Shown piece after piece: positions 8,300 through 17,534 of a stretch of DNA of 64,000 bases. The first letter of the stretch is position 1. The number at the start of each line of letters is the position of its first letter. The notes beneath the pieces are model-generated. The model saw only the letters and a program-made list of their open reading frames with translations, did no database searches and had not been told where the DNA came from. Source of the DNA: Pseudomonadota bacterium (GTDB taxonomy: Bacteria > Pseudomonadota > Alphaproteobacteria > Rhizobiales > Hyphomicrobiaceae). Location of the stretch: NCBI GenBank assembly GCA_018242295.1, contig JAFECE010000001.1:186001-250000 (forward strand), read 5' to 3'. Both the position numbers and the translations under genes were made by a program.

Positions 8300-9079
8300 A
8301 TGGTTCAGCTCACGCTTCCAAAAAACTCGAAGATTTCCGAGGGCAAGACCTGGAACAGGCCGGACCACGACGGCGACTGGAAGGAATTCCGCATCTATCG
8401 CTGGAACCCGGACGACGCCCGGAACCCGCGGATCGACACCTATCATATCGATCAAAAGCAGTGCGGGCCGATGGTGCTCGACGCGCTCATCAAGATCAAG
8501 AATGAGATCGACCCGACGTTGACGTTCCGCCGGTCGTGCCGCGAGGGTATCTGCGGCTCGTGCTCGATGAACATCGATGGCACCAACACGCTTGCCTGCT
8601 TGAAGAGCATCGATGAGGTCAAGGGCGCGGTAAAGATCTACCCTCTGCCGCACATGCAGGTCGTGAAAGACCTCGTGCCCGATCTCACGAACTTCTACGC
8701 GCAGCACGCCTCGATCGAGCCGTGGCTCAAGACGGATACGCCGACGCCGCCGAAAGAGTGGCGGCAGTCGCGCGGCGATCGCGAGAAGCTCGACGGTCTT
8801 TATGAGTGCATTCTTTGCGCCTGCTGCTCGGCATCGTGCCCGAGCTATTGGTGGAACTCCGACCGGTATCTCGGTCCCGCGATCCTGTTGCAGGCCTATC
8901 GTTGGGTGATCGACAGCCGCGACGAAGCGACGGGCGAACGGCTCGACAATCTGGAAGATCCGTTCCGCCTCTACCGCTGCCATACGATCATGAATTGCGC
9001 GAAGGCCTGCCCGAAGGGGTTGTCGCCTGCGAAGGCCATTGCGGAGTTGAAGAAGCTGATGGTGGAACGCCGCGTCTAA
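8300..9079 (+). CDS. sdhB: Succinate dehydrogenase iron-sulfur subunit
   Basis: Carries electrons from the flavoprotein to ubiquinone through three iron-sulfur clusters. 259 residues, normal length. The [2Fe-2S] ligands are in [15 protein letters not shown] (Cys80, 85, 88), the [4Fe-4S] ligands in [14 protein letters not shown] near residue 170, and the [3Fe-4S] ligands in [14 protein letters not shown] near 226. The C-terminus [16 protein letters not shown] is typical. It is separated from sdhA by 844 bp holding a repeat and an unknown gene, so it may have its own promoter in the 104 bp before its ATG. Confidence 0.96.
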   Translation: MVQLTLPKNSKISEGKTWNRPDHDGDWKEFRIYRWNPDDARNPRIDTYHIDQKQCGPMVLDALIKIKNEIDPTLTFRRSCREGICGSCSMNIDGTNTLACLKSIDEVKGAVKIYPLPHMQVVKDLVPDLTNFYAQHASIEPWLKTDTPTPPKEWRQSRGDREKLDGLYECILCACCSASCPSYWWNSDRYLGPAILLQAYRWVIDSRDEATGERLDNLEDPFRLYRCHTIMNCAKACPKGLSPAKAIAELKKLMVERRV

Positions 9080-9126
9080 GCTCATTCGCGCCGTCGATCA
9101 GATCAGCCAGTCGATAGGAGCACCGC

Positions 9127-9519
9127 GTGCTGGATATTCTTGATCACATCGGCTTTCCGATAACCGACTACAAGCGGTCGCTGAATTTTTACCGACAAGC
9201 GCTGGCGCCGCTCGGCATCGTTCTCCTCAAGGAAGTGAAGTTTTCGGAAGAGGACGAGGACGGCTACGCCGGGTTCGGGCGCGAGCGCCCGCAGTTCTGG
9301 ATCGGCACGGGCACGCCCTTGAAGGGCCGCCTGCACGTGGCTTTTTCCGCGCAAAACCGGGCGGAAGTGCAAGCCTTCTACGATGCGGCGATTGCTGCTG
9401 GCGGCAAGGACAACGGGTCGCCGGGCCTTAGGCCGCACTATCACGCCAACTACTACGGCGGCTTCGTCATCGATCCCGATGGGCACAACATCGAAGCGGT
9501 GACGCATCTTCCGGAATGA
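9127..9519 (+). CDS. VOC-fold (glyoxalase/bleomycin-resistance superfamily) protein
   Basis: 130-residue single-domain member of the vicinal oxygen chelate superfamily. The N-terminus LDILDHIGFPITDYKRSLNF is the usual first beta-alpha unit with a candidate metal His, and the C-terminal GGFVIDPDGHNIEAVTH carries the conserved DPDGHxIE ending. Substrate cannot be read from sequence. The GTG start has AGGAG at good spacing. It lies 47 bp after sdhB and converges on the metallo-beta-lactamase-fold gene. Confidence 0.85.
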   Translation: MLDILDHIGFPITDYKRSLNFYRQALAPLGIVLLKEVKFSEEDEDGYAGFGRERPQFWIGTGTPLKGRLHVAFSAQNRAEVQAFYDAAIAAGGKDNGSPGLRPHYHANYYGGFVIDPDGHNIEAVTHLPE

Positions 9520-9532
9520 TCGCCCGCACGCG

Positions 9533-10564
9533 TCACAGGTTGAGCTGGTAGGAGTGGGCGAGCCAGCGGTAGCTGCCGGGCGCGATCGTCTCCACATACC
9601 CAAGCGACGGGAATGGCATGTGATAGCCGATGACCGGCAAACGATCCGTCGACGCCATATCGAAGATGCGCCGGCGCGTTGCGGCGCTCTGCTCCTTGTC
9701 GAAGTCGAAGACGCAGTGCCATTCGGGATGTGCCAGCGACGCGACTTGATGATGGGCGCAATCTCCCCAGAACAATATCGATTTGCCGCCGCTTTCGATC
9801 ATGTACGCGAGGTGGCCCGGCGTGTGGCCGTGGGCTTCAATGGCGCGAATGCCGCTTACGACATCGTCACCAGGCTTGATGAATGTGTACTTGCCGACGA
9901 TTGGTTTCGAGTTGGCCCGATAGACGCTCGCGAATTTTTCCAGGTCGCCTGAGAATTTGCCTTCCGGCGCCCAGAAGTCGTGCTCGATCGCTCCGATCAC
10001 GTAGCGCGCATTCGGAAAAAGCGGTTTGCCGTTCTCGATGACGCCACCGATGTGATCGGGGTGCCCATGGCTCAAGAGGACGATGTCGATGTCTTCCGGC
10101 TTGAAGCCGGCCGGACCGAGCTGGGCCGCAAGCCAACCGCCGTTCGGACGCGGAACAAAGCCATTCGAGCCGTTTCCGGTATCGATCAGGACGATTTCCT
10201 TCCCCGTGTTGATGAGGGTCGGCGAAAAGCCCGGCTGATATTTTTGTTCCGGTAGGAGGTTGTCGCGCATGAGCTTGCGGACGCTGGCTTCATCGGCGTT
10301 CGCGCCGATGAGCGGGAAGGGTCCGTCGATGAAGACTTCCGAATCGGAGATGGTCGTGATTTCGAAGTCGCCGAGCTTGAACCGGTAAAACTTCGGCTGC
10401 CAGCCGCCGAGCAGCGCGGCCGAAGCTTCCGCACGCGGCGTTGTCGCCAGTGCCAACGCGGGCATCGCAGCGAGACCGAGGCTCGCCGCAAGAAGGCTGC
10501 GGCGGTCGAAGTTCAGAGCGGCGGGCAAGTTGCCTGAGATTTCGTTTGCGGTCGTCTTCGACAT
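9533..10564 (-). CDS. Exported metallo-beta-lactamase-fold hydrolase
   Basis: 343-residue enzyme of the MBL fold with a probable twin-arginine signal: DRRSLLAASLGLAAMPALAL at about residues 20-39 ahead of an Ala-rich cleavage region. Metal-site motifs are complete: SHGHPDHIGG near 164 (HxHxDH), HGHTPGH near 245, the bridging Asp in FWGDCAHH near 267, and a C-terminal His in VIGYHMPFPSLG. Substrate is unknown; lactonases, aryl hydrolases and related periplasmic enzymes share this layout. It is divergent from an AraC-type regulator with only 44 bp between the starts, which suggests that regulator controls it. Confidence 0.85.
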   Translation of the reverse strand: MSKTTANEISGNLPAALNFDRRSLLAASLGLAAMPALALATTPRAEASAALLGGWQPKFYRFKLGDFEITTISDSEVFIDGPFPLIGANADEASVRKLMRDNLLPEQKYQPGFSPTLINTGKEIVLIDTGNGSNGFVPRPNGGWLAAQLGPAGFKPEDIDIVLLSHGHPDHIGGVIENGKPLFPNARYVIGAIEHDFWAPEGKFSGDLEKFASVYRANSKPIVGKYTFIKPGDDVVSGIRAIEAHGHTPGHLAYMIESGGKSILFWGDCAHHQVASLAHPEWHCVFDFDKEQSAATRRRIFDMASTDRLPVIGYHMPFPSLGYVETIAPGSYRWLAHSYQLNL

Positions 10565-10608
10565 TTCGGTGCCCTACGGAGGTGTTAAAGTTTGGGCCAG
10601 GCTAGACT

Positions 10609-11463
10609 GTGGGAGAGGACGCGCGCTTGTACGAACCTGCTGCGGGCCGACATGAAGGCATGAAGCCCTTGTGGCATGTCGGCGATGGGCGGATGCTTTT
10701 CGCCGGTTGTCTGCAGCGGAACGCACTTCACAGTCACAGCGCGCCTGTGTTGCTTGCCGGGCTCTACGATGACTTTCGTTTGAAGCTTCGAGGCGGCGCA
10801 TGGTTCTCCTGCCGTGCGGCGGTCATCCGTGCCGGAGACGCGTATGAATTCGATGCCGAAGGGCGGCCATTGGCGGTCGTCTACGTCGAGCCGACCGAGA
10901 CGCCGGCCGAAGGTCTCGCTGCATTGCTTCGGGAGACGCGTGAAGAACACGGTGCGCTGATCGGCAAGCAATCCGATCTCGCCTCTCTTCGCGCCCTCTA
11001 TGAGGATGCTGCCAGTCTTCGCTGGGCGGATGACGCAATGGCCGACCTCATTGGATTTTCGAAGGCCAAGGTTCGGCAAACGATCGACCGGCGGGTGACG
11101 TGCGCCATCGCATCGATTGCCGAAAGCAGGGCTGCAGAAAGCGATCTGGCGCGGTCCCCAAGTGTTATCAGCGCTGCCAGCGCTGCCGGGCTATCAACGT
11201 CGCGCTTTCAGCATCTCTTCAAGCAGGAGACCGGCGTGACGTATCGCCGGTATGCCGCGTGGGCCAGGATGCGGGCGGCTGTGGCGGAGGTTGTGAAAGG
11301 TAACAACTTCACAAAGGCCGCACATGCGGCAGGTTTTTACGATCAGCCGCACTTTGCGCACGAGTTCCGCAGGATTTTCGGAGCCCCCGCATCGAGAAGC
11401 CTCGCCGGCGTCCGGACTTGGAGGGTCGGGGCCGCTTCCCTCCGGGCCCGTTGCGTGCGATAG
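10609..11463 (+). CDS. AraC-family transcriptional regulator
   Basis: 284-residue DNA-binding protein. Residues 1-100 form a cupin-like N-terminal sensing region with a His-containing segment (HSHSAPVLLAGLYDDF). The C-terminal part has the two helix-turn-helix units: SVISAASAAGLSTSRFQHLF near 186 and FTKAAHAAGFYDQPHFAHEF near 233, the second holding the AraC signature. The start is a GTG close to the divergent MBL-fold gene, leaving a 44-bp shared promoter region. The C-terminus runs to 11463, 30 bp before the next gene. Effector unknown; control of its divergent neighbour is inferred from layout. Confidence 0.85.
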   Translation: MGEDARLYEPAAGRHEGMKPLWHVGDGRMLFAGCLQRNALHSHSAPVLLAGLYDDFRLKLRGGAWFSCRAAVIRAGDAYEFDAEGRPLAVVYVEPTETPAEGLAALLRETREEHGALIGKQSDLASLRALYEDAASLRWADDAMADLIGFSKAKVRQTIDRRVTCAIASIAESRAAESDLARSPSVISAASAAGLSTSRFQHLFKQETGVTYRRYAAWARMRAAVAEVVKGNNFTKAAHAAGFYDQPHFAHEFRRIFGAPASRSLAGVRTWRVGAASLRARCVR

Positions 11464-11492
11464 CGGCTAAGACGCAGCATCAACCGTTCCAG

Positions 11493-12704
11493 ATGACTCA
11501 CCCGCTTTCTTCTCTCACCTCCGGCGCGATCTCTTCCCCGTTCACGCAGCTTCGGAAGCTTCTCGCCGGTATTCCGTCCGGTCATGCGAAGCCGATCGAG
11601 CTGACGATCGGCGAGCCGCGCGAGGCGATGCCGAATTTCATCGCGGCGAAGCTCGACGAGGCGACGGCGCTTTATGGGAAATATCCGCCGATCCGCGGAA
11701 GCGAGAATGCGCGGCTCGCCATCTCGGAGTGGCTATCCAGGCGCTACGCCTTGCCGTCAGCGGTCGATCCCGAGCGGGAAGTGCTGATGCTCAGCGGCTC
11801 GCGGGAAGGGTTGTTCTTCGCGTGCCTTCCGGCTGTCGGGCGCAAAGAGATCAAGGGACGTCCCGCGATCCTGATGTGCAACCCGTATTATTCGGCTTAT
11901 GTCGCGGGCGCTTTGGCGGTCGGGGCCGAGCCCGTGTATCTCAATGCGACGAAGGCGACGGGCTTTCTCCCTGATCTCGACGGGATCGCGCGCGATAAGT
12001 TCCTGCTAGCACGTACCGCGGCGCTCTTCATCAATTCGCCGGCCAATCCGCAGGGTGCCGTCGCGGATCGCCGATACATCCTGAAGGCGCTCGAGCTCGC
12101 CCGCGCGCATGACTTCATGCTGTTTCTCGACGAGTGCTATTCGGAGATTTACACGGAGGCGGCGCCGACGGGCGGTCTCGAGGTCGCCATCCAGACGCCC
12201 GACCGCTTTCGCAATCTCGTCGTTTTCAATTCGTTGTCGAAGCGCTCGAACCTGCCTGGGCTTCGGTCGGGCTTTTGTGCTGGCGATGAGACTTTCCTCG
12301 AGGCCTACGGCGAGGTCCGGAACATGTGTGCTCCGACCGTGCCGTTGCCGGTACAACATGCGTCGGCCGCTATTTGGCGCGACGAGGCTCACGTTGAGGC
12401 TTCTCGAAATGCGTATCGCGAGAAATTTGTTATTGCGGACAATGTGTTAGGTGACCGTTACGGTTACAAGCGGCCTGCGGGCGGCTTTTGCCTCTGGCTT
12501 GATTTGAGCCAATTCGGCGGCGGCGCTCAGGCGGCGGTAACCTTATGGCAACGTGCAGGCGTCAAAGTCATTCCCGGCAGCTTTCTGGCTCAGACGGGAA
12601 GGGACGGCACCAACCCCGGCGTGGACTATGTTCGCGTCGCTATGGTCCAAGACTCCACGACGATCCGGGAAGCGCTCGAACGCACGATTTCCGTGCTGCG
12701 TTAA
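11493..12704 (+). CDS. dapC: PLP aminotransferase, DapC-like (N-succinyldiaminopimelate)
   Basis: Fold-type I class I/II aminotransferase; probably makes N-succinyl-LL-diaminopimelate for lysine and peptidoglycan synthesis. 403 residues from the ATG at 11493; the open frame reaches further up into the AraC gene, but the family begins near HPLSSLTSGA. Motifs: CNPYYSAYVAGALAVGAEPV near 155, INSPANPQG near 197, LDECYSEIY near 228, and the PLP lysine in SLSKRSNLPGLRSGF near 260. That lysine context is the one I associate with DapC. Other lysine-pathway genes (dapF, dapB, asd) are elsewhere in the window. A different substrate is possible because it is not next to dapD or dapE. Confidence 0.8.
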   Translation: MTHPLSSLTSGAISSPFTQLRKLLAGIPSGHAKPIELTIGEPREAMPNFIAAKLDEATALYGKYPPIRGSENARLAISEWLSRRYALPSAVDPEREVLMLSGSREGLFFACLPAVGRKEIKGRPAILMCNPYYSAYVAGALAVGAEPVYLNATKATGFLPDLDGIARDKFLLARTAALFINSPANPQGAVADRRYILKALELARAHDFMLFLDECYSEIYTEAAPTGGLEVAIQTPDRFRNLVVFNSLSKRSNLPGLRSGFCAGDETFLEAYGEVRNMCAPTVPLPVQHASAAIWRDEAHVEASRNAYREKFVIADNVLGDRYGYKRPAGGFCLWLDLSQFGGGAQAAVTLWQRAGVKVIPGSFLAQTGRDGTNPGVDYVRVAMVQDSTTIREALERTISVLR

Positions 12705-12721
12705 AGAGTACGTTCGTCGTC

Positions 12722-15508
12722 ATGTCGCTTGATACGCGTGGATTGGATCCTCAGCGTCTGCTTCCGCAGTCTCTGGAGGACCGGCTGTTAGGCTGGGTCG
12801 GCCGCTTTGGCGGAGCAATTTTGCTCGGCTCGACGGCGCTCATCTGGATCAGTCTTGTGTCGTGGTCGGTGCTCGATCCGAGCCTGACCCACACGACGAC
12901 GGTTGCCGCGCGCAATTTCGCCGGTCCCGTCGGCGCGATCATTTCCGATCTTCTTTTCCAGATGCTGGGCTTCGGCGCGGTTCTCGCGCTCATCGCGCCC
13001 GTCGTCTGGGGAATCGAGATGCTTAAGTCCGAACGCATCACCGACGGCCGCATGCGGCTCGGATTTTATCCGCTGTCCATTCTGGCGCTCGCCGGGGCGA
13101 TCTCGGCGCTACCGATGTTGAGCGGCTGGCCGCTGCGCCATGGGTATGGCGGGCTGCTGGGCGATGGCGTCTATCATCTCATTCTCAAAATCTTTGCGTC
13201 GCTGAACGAAGAGCGGGCGCCGCTCGCGGCGGGCTGCGTGCTTATAGCGGCGGCCGTCCAGACGTCAGGCAAAGCGATCGGCTTCGAGGCCGAGGCGGTT
13301 TTCAAGTCCGTTCTGCGTTCGTTGAGCTCTGGTTTGCGGTTCGCGACGAGCAAGCGCCGCTGGGAAGAGGCAGCTGCTCTCGGTCCGTCTATTGCCGCCG
13401 GCGCCGACCGCGTGCGGCGTGGCTGGTTCAAGAAATCTTCCGCTGCTGCCACCGCCGAGCCGGGCGCAGTTTATTCCTCTCTTGACGCGTTCTCGGGCGA
13501 GACGACGCCGACGCTCGATCTCAATCCGGAGCGCACCGCGCGGTCTCGCCGGGATTTGGGCCGGGACGTGAACCGAGATGCAGCGGAGAATTCCAATTCC
13601 TCGCTCGCCGTTTCCCATCATGAGGACGGGCACGGCCAGCACCATGGCGCCGCGCAGGGTGAACTCGATCTTCCGGCTGCCGAGAGAGCGACCGAACATT
13701 TTTCTCGCGAGCATTCCGCTGACGATCTTCTCGCCCACGACTTCGAGTTCGACGACGCCATCGACAATTCCAGCCGCCAGATCGCTGCGCGTTTCGCGCC
13801 CGCGTCGGCGCTTGCGCGTGATGCGGACCGGCGCGACTTCGTGCGGGATTCCGAGAGGCCGAAGGCTGTCATGCCACCGCCGATTCCGTCAGCGCCGGCC
13901 GCGCAGGCTCCTGCAGCCGCGCCAAGCGCCACGCCGCCGGGCCAGGCGGGGGCGAGCAACGGCATTCTCGCGGGCATTGCGCGCACGCGCATTCAGCCGC
14001 AATGGAAGCGTCCGTCTCTCAACATGCTGAAGCGTCCGGGGGCCCAAAAGCCGCGTCCGGAGCTGTCGCAGACCGTCATGCGCGGCAACGCGCGACTGCT
14101 CGAAGACGTGCTTGGGGACTTCGGCATCAAAGGCGAGATTAAGGATATCCGTCCGGGTCCGGTCGTGACGCTGTACGAACTCGAGCCGTCGCGCGGCACG
14201 AAATCCTCGCGCGTCATTGGGCTCGCGGAAGATATTGCGCGGTCGATGAGCGTGGCGAGCGTTCGCGCCGCCGTCGTCCCCGGCCGCAATGCCATCGGTC
14301 TCGAATTGCCGAACTCGCGGCGCGAAACTGTGCTTCTCCGCGAGATTCTCGAAGCCGATGCGTTCAAGGCTGAAAGCGCTGGCCTGCCGCTCGGTCTCGG
14401 CAAATCGATCAGCGGCGATCCGGTCGTCGCCGATCTTGCGCGCATGCCGCATCTGCTCGTTGCCGGCACGACGGGGTCGGGCAAATCCGTCGGCATCAAC
14501 TCGATGGTGCTGTCGCTTCTCTATCGTCATTCGCCCGACGATTGCCGCGTGCTGATGATCGATCCGAAGATGCTCGAGCTTTCGGTCTACAACGGCATTC
14601 CGCATCTTTTGACGCCCGTCATCACCGATCCGCACAAGGCTGTCGCCGCGCTCAACTGGGCGGTGCGCGAAATGGAAGAGCGCTACAAGCGCATGGCCGG
14701 GCTTTCGGTGCGCAATATCGATGTCTTCAACAACCGGGTGCGCAACGCGAAGAAGCGCGGCGAGTTGCTGTCGCGCACGGTTCAAACGGGCTTCGACAAA
14801 TCCGGGCAGGCGCGGTTCGAAACGCAGAAGATGGATCTCGAGCCGTTGCCGCGCATCGTGATTATCGTAGACGAGTTCGCGGACCTGATGATCGTCGCGG
14901 GGCGTGAGGTCGAGGCTTCGGTGCAGCGTCTGGCGCAGATGGCGCGCGCGGCGGGCATCCATCTCATCATGGCGACGCAGCGGCCGTCAGTCGATATCAT
15001 CACCGGTACGATCAAGGCCAACTTCCCGACGCGCATCTCGTTCAAGGTCACGTCGAAGATCGATAGCCGCACGATTCTCAACGAGCAGGGTGCGGAGCAA
15101 CTTCTCGGTCAGGGCGACATGCTCTATTCAACGGGTGCCGGGCAATTCGTGCGCGTGCACGGTGCGTTCGTCTCCGACGAGGAAGTCGTGGCATTTGCCG
15201 ACGCGCTCCGGCAGGAAGGCTCACCGAAGTACGTCGAAGGCATCACGGACACTCCGCCGCAGTCCGAGGTTGCGGGTGGGGTCAGAGAAGCGAGCGACGA
15301 CGATCTCTACGATCGCGCCGTCGCAATTGTTCTCAGGGACGGCAAGGCTTCGACGAGCTACGTTCAGCGCCGGCTTTCGATCGGCTATAATCGCGCCGCT
15401 GATTTGATCGAGCGTATGGAGCGAGAGGGGCTTATTTCGGCTGCAAATTCGGTCGGAAAGCGCGAAATTCTCGTTCCGCGCGGTGGCGGCACCGACGCTG
15501 CGGCCTAA
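12722..15508 (+). CDS. ftsK: DNA translocase FtsK
   Basis: Septal DNA pump that clears and orients chromosome ends and activates XerCD at dif. 928 residues from the ATG at 12722, 18 bp after the aminotransferase gene; the frame is open upstream but without coding character. Layout: about four membrane helices in the first 180 residues (from RLLGWVGRFGGAILLGSTAL), a Pro/Ala-rich linker to about residue 440, then the motor domain with Walker A AGTTGSGKSVG near 581, Walker B IVIIVDEFADLM near 714, and the C-terminal gamma winged-helix (YVQRRLSIGYNRAADLIERM) that recognises KOPS. It is followed by lolA, a common proteobacterial order. Confidence 0.95.
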   Translation: MSLDTRGLDPQRLLPQSLEDRLLGWVGRFGGAILLGSTALIWISLVSWSVLDPSLTHTTTVAARNFAGPVGAIISDLLFQMLGFGAVLALIAPVVWGIEMLKSERITDGRMRLGFYPLSILALAGAISALPMLSGWPLRHGYGGLLGDGVYHLILKIFASLNEERAPLAAGCVLIAAAVQTSGKAIGFEAEAVFKSVLRSLSSGLRFATSKRRWEEAAALGPSIAAGADRVRRGWFKKSSAAATAEPGAVYSSLDAFSGETTPTLDLNPERTARSRRDLGRDVNRDAAENSNSSLAVSHHEDGHGQHHGAAQGELDLPAAERATEHFSREHSADDLLAHDFEFDDAIDNSSRQIAARFAPASALARDADRRDFVRDSERPKAVMPPPIPSAPAAQAPAAAPSATPPGQAGASNGILAGIARTRIQPQWKRPSLNMLKRPGAQKPRPELSQTVMRGNARLLEDVLGDFGIKGEIKDIRPGPVVTLYELEPSRGTKSSRVIGLAEDIARSMSVASVRAAVVPGRNAIGLELPNSRRETVLLREILEADAFKAESAGLPLGLGKSISGDPVVADLARMPHLLVAGTTGSGKSVGINSMVLSLLYRHSPDDCRVLMIDPKMLELSVYNGIPHLLTPVITDPHKAVAALNWAVREMEERYKRMAGLSVRNIDVFNNRVRNAKKRGELLSRTVQTGFDKSGQARFETQKMDLEPLPRIVIIVDEFADLMIVAGREVEASVQRLAQMARAAGIHLIMATQRPSVDIITGTIKANFPTRISFKVTSKIDSRTILNEQGAEQLLGQGDMLYSTGAGQFVRVHGAFVSDEEVVAFADALRQEGSPKYVEGITDTPPQSEVAGGVREASDDDLYDRAVAIVLRDGKASTSYVQRRLSIGYNRAADLIERMEREGLISAANSVGKREILVPRGGGTDAAA

Positions 15509-15695
15509 AAACTCAACAGGCAGTTGAGGATAATCGCTGCGTCAATTCTCCTGCGGCTTGCCTGTGACATGTCATTGGCCGTACGCAACAAATGCAATAG
15601 CGTTTCTGCCTAGTTCTGGACGCAATCTTTGCCGAAACCGTAATCTGCTTTCAGAGCCCCGCTGACGGGGGCTTTCGGGGCTTTGGGGGGCCACG

Positions 15696-16451
15696 ATGGG
15701 ACGAAGCATGAGCAAAATTTTGCGCGTAGGCGCCATGGCGATGGGTTTTGCCCTCGCATCTATTGGAGCTGCCACGGCACAGGATCCGGACGGTCCAACG
15801 AATACGATTGTCAACCCGCCGGCCAACGCGGACAAGACCGCTGTGAAGGGTTGGACGGGAGAGGTTTCACCTGCGAACAGCCCCGACGGCATCACACTCG
15901 ATGCGCATCAAACCGAGCTGGTTCATAAGGTCAGCGCGTATTTTGGATCGCTGGACAGCCTGAAAGGAACGTTCGTTCAGACCGATGCCGCCAACAAGCG
16001 GATGAAGGGCAAGTTCTTCGTCAAACGGCCCGGGCGTTTCCGCTTCGATTATGCGCTGCCCTCGAAACAAGTGATCGTTTCCGACGGTGAAAACCTCGCC
16101 ATTCAGGATCTCGATCTCAACAACGAGGATCGCGTTTCACTCGATCAGACGCCGTTTCGACTCTTGCTTCGCAAAGATGTCGATCTCATCCGCGATGCGC
16201 GCATCGTCGAGGTGCAGCAGGCCGACGACCTCATTGTCCTCACGATCGAAGACAAAGATCCGAATTCTCCGGGCAAGATAAAGCTCTTCCTCGCGACGAA
16301 GCCGGCGTTGGAATTGAAGGAATGGGTGACTACGGACGCTCAGGGTCAAGACACGCGAATCGAATTATCGCAGCTTGTCAAAAGCGACGATCTCGATGGA
16401 AATTTGTTTAAAATTCAACCTCTTGGCCCCAAAAAGGCGATGCCGCAGTAA
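15696..16451 (+). CDS. lolA: LolA-family outer-membrane lipoprotein carrier
   Basis: Periplasmic chaperone that carries lipoproteins from the inner to the outer membrane. 251 residues with a signal peptide to about residue 28 (GFALASIGAATAQ). An unusually long, Pro/Asn-rich spacer (30-65) precedes the LolA fold, which starts near VHKVSAYFGSLDSLKGTFVQ and includes GKFFVKRPGRFRFDYALPSK and the C-terminal LVKSDDLDGNLFKIQP. I chose the ATG at 15696 because a GGGGGG tract lies six bases upstream; a second ATG at 15708 is possible. Position after ftsK matches other proteobacteria. The 187 bp before it shows no clear gene. Confidence 0.85.
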   Translation: MGRSMSKILRVGAMAMGFALASIGAATAQDPDGPTNTIVNPPANADKTAVKGWTGEVSPANSPDGITLDAHQTELVHKVSAYFGSLDSLKGTFVQTDAANKRMKGKFFVKRPGRFRFDYALPSKQVIVSDGENLAIQDLDLNNEDRVSLDQTPFRLLLRKDVDLIRDARIVEVQQADDLIVLTIEDKDPNSPGKIKLFLATKPALELKEWVTTDAQGQDTRIELSQLVKSDDLDGNLFKIQPLGPKKAMPQ

Positions 16452-16527
16452 GTTTGTCGAAGGAAATCAGGCTGTTGCATTCTGAACCCGATGCAATACC
16501 CAACCTGTGGATAAATCTGGTTAACTG

Positions 16528-16543
16528 ATCACAATTTCGTGAT
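16528..16543. promoter_or_regulatory. Dyad ATCAC-N6-GTGAT, possible operator
   Basis: Five-base inverted repeat with a 6-bp spacer between lolA and the candidate small RNA, about 80-90 bp before the first RNA hairpin. The half-sites are not in the order of the standard CRP box, so no regulator is assigned. Confidence 0.25.
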
Positions 16544-16620
16544 GTGCCCGCGCAGGCACTATTGAATTCTTTCTGCTTGCGCTTAAGTCCAACCATGCAG
16601 GTGGCGTCACCCTGTATTCG

Positions 16621-16737
16621 GTAGTGCCCCCCGTCTAGCCGAAGACGCTACCTCTGGTACCGGCTTCCCTCCCGGTGCCGAGCGCGACAAGCGCATAGCG
16701 CCCAGTTCCTCCCCCCGGGACTGGGCGCACTCTTTTT
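16621..16737 (+). ncRNA. Candidate small RNA with three C-rich unpaired segments
   Basis: Between lolA and the cyclic-nucleotide-binding gene lies a run of three stem-loops with no coding frame. Hairpin 1 (16621-16651) pairs GTAG and CGTCT with AGACG and CTAC and leaves TGCCCCC bulged. Hairpin 2 (16656-16679) is an 8-bp stem GGTACCGG / CCGGTGCC with loop CTTCCCTC. Hairpin 3 (16698-16728) is a 12-bp stem with loop TCCCCCC, followed by TCTTTTT, an intrinsic terminator. C/U-rich unpaired segments that can bind Shine-Dalgarno sequences are the hallmark of several alphaproteobacterial trans-acting sRNAs (for example the suhB/MmgR type). The 5' end is not located; family assignment is inference. 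Confidence 0.55.
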
Positions 16738-16810
16738 CAGCCCCGTTTTAAACCCGGTTTTTCAAAACTCGCATTTCAGAGGGTCGTTATGTCGTGGCAT
16801 GCCACCGGCA

Positions 16811-17335
16811 TCAGGCCGGATGCGCCTCGACGGGCACGTTAGCGCGCATTGGCGGTGACGGTGGGGCAATCGTGGCCGCGCCCATCAGCGTATCAACAGC
16901 TTTCACGTCCTTGGCCAAGAGTTTCAGCCGGGTGACGATGCATGAGGAGAAGTGCTGCGCCAGGTCGGCATCGGCTTCCATCATCTCGTGCATTTTCTGG
17001 CGCGTGAGCCGAAGCGCTTTTACCTGGCCTTGGGCTATCACCGTCGTCGTGTGAACAATTTCGATGAACATTGCCAATTCGGCGATCATGACGCCTTCGG
17101 GGAGCGCTTCGCCGCCCGATTTTTGCGGAGCGTCGCCGTTGTCGTTGATGCGAATGCTGTTCCCCGAAACGATGATGATCGCGGCGTCACTTGCCTCATC
17201 TTCCGCGATGATGACATCGCCGGGTCTATAAATGATGCGCTCCGCGCGCCGAACGATCTCGGTCAATTGCAGCGGAGTGAGGCCTTGAAAGAGGGGTAGG
17301 GCCAAAAGCGGTTTGACGAGGGCGTCGATAGCCAT
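16811..17335 (-). CDS. Cyclic-nucleotide-binding domain protein (no DNA-binding domain)
   Basis: 174 residues from the ATG at 17335, which has GGAG upstream; the frame extends 14 codons further without support. The cNMP-binding beta-barrel runs from about LVKPLLALPLFQGLTPLQLT to residue 140, including YRPGDVIIAEDEASDAAIII and the later hinge helix VKALRLTRQKMHEMMEADAD. A helix-turn-helix does not follow; the C-terminus is a short Pro/Ala tail (TIAPPSPPMRANVP). It therefore looks like a single-domain sensor or partner protein rather than a CRP-type regulator. The response regulator gene lies 200 bp upstream on the same strand. Confidence 0.8.
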   Translation of the reverse strand: MAIDALVKPLLALPLFQGLTPLQLTEIVRRAERIIYRPGDVIIAEDEASDAAIIIVSGNSIRINDNGDAPQKSGGEALPEGVMIAELAMFIEIVHTTTVIAQGQVKALRLTRQKMHEMMEADADLAQHFSSCIVTRLKLLAKDVKAVDTLMGAATIAPPSPPMRANVPVEAHPA

Positions 17336-17534
17336 CGTGTGAGAAACTCCATGCCGACAGGACAAAGCAGAACGCACCGGCGGCGAAGTGTTGCCGCATG
17401 CGAACGCAGTTTAATACATGAGTCCGAGCAGCCTGAAACAACCGCGGCGCCAAACGGCGAAGGCGGCTGTGGACGCATCCATTCTGCAACGGAAATGTCG
17501 CTCGCAAAACGGCGTGAACAGCAGTGGAGCAGAG

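Noticed and set aside
12545-12721. Upstream extension of ftsK inside the aminotransferase gene
   Set aside because: Overlaps a recognised coding region in another frame; ATG 12722 gives the usual FtsK N-terminus.
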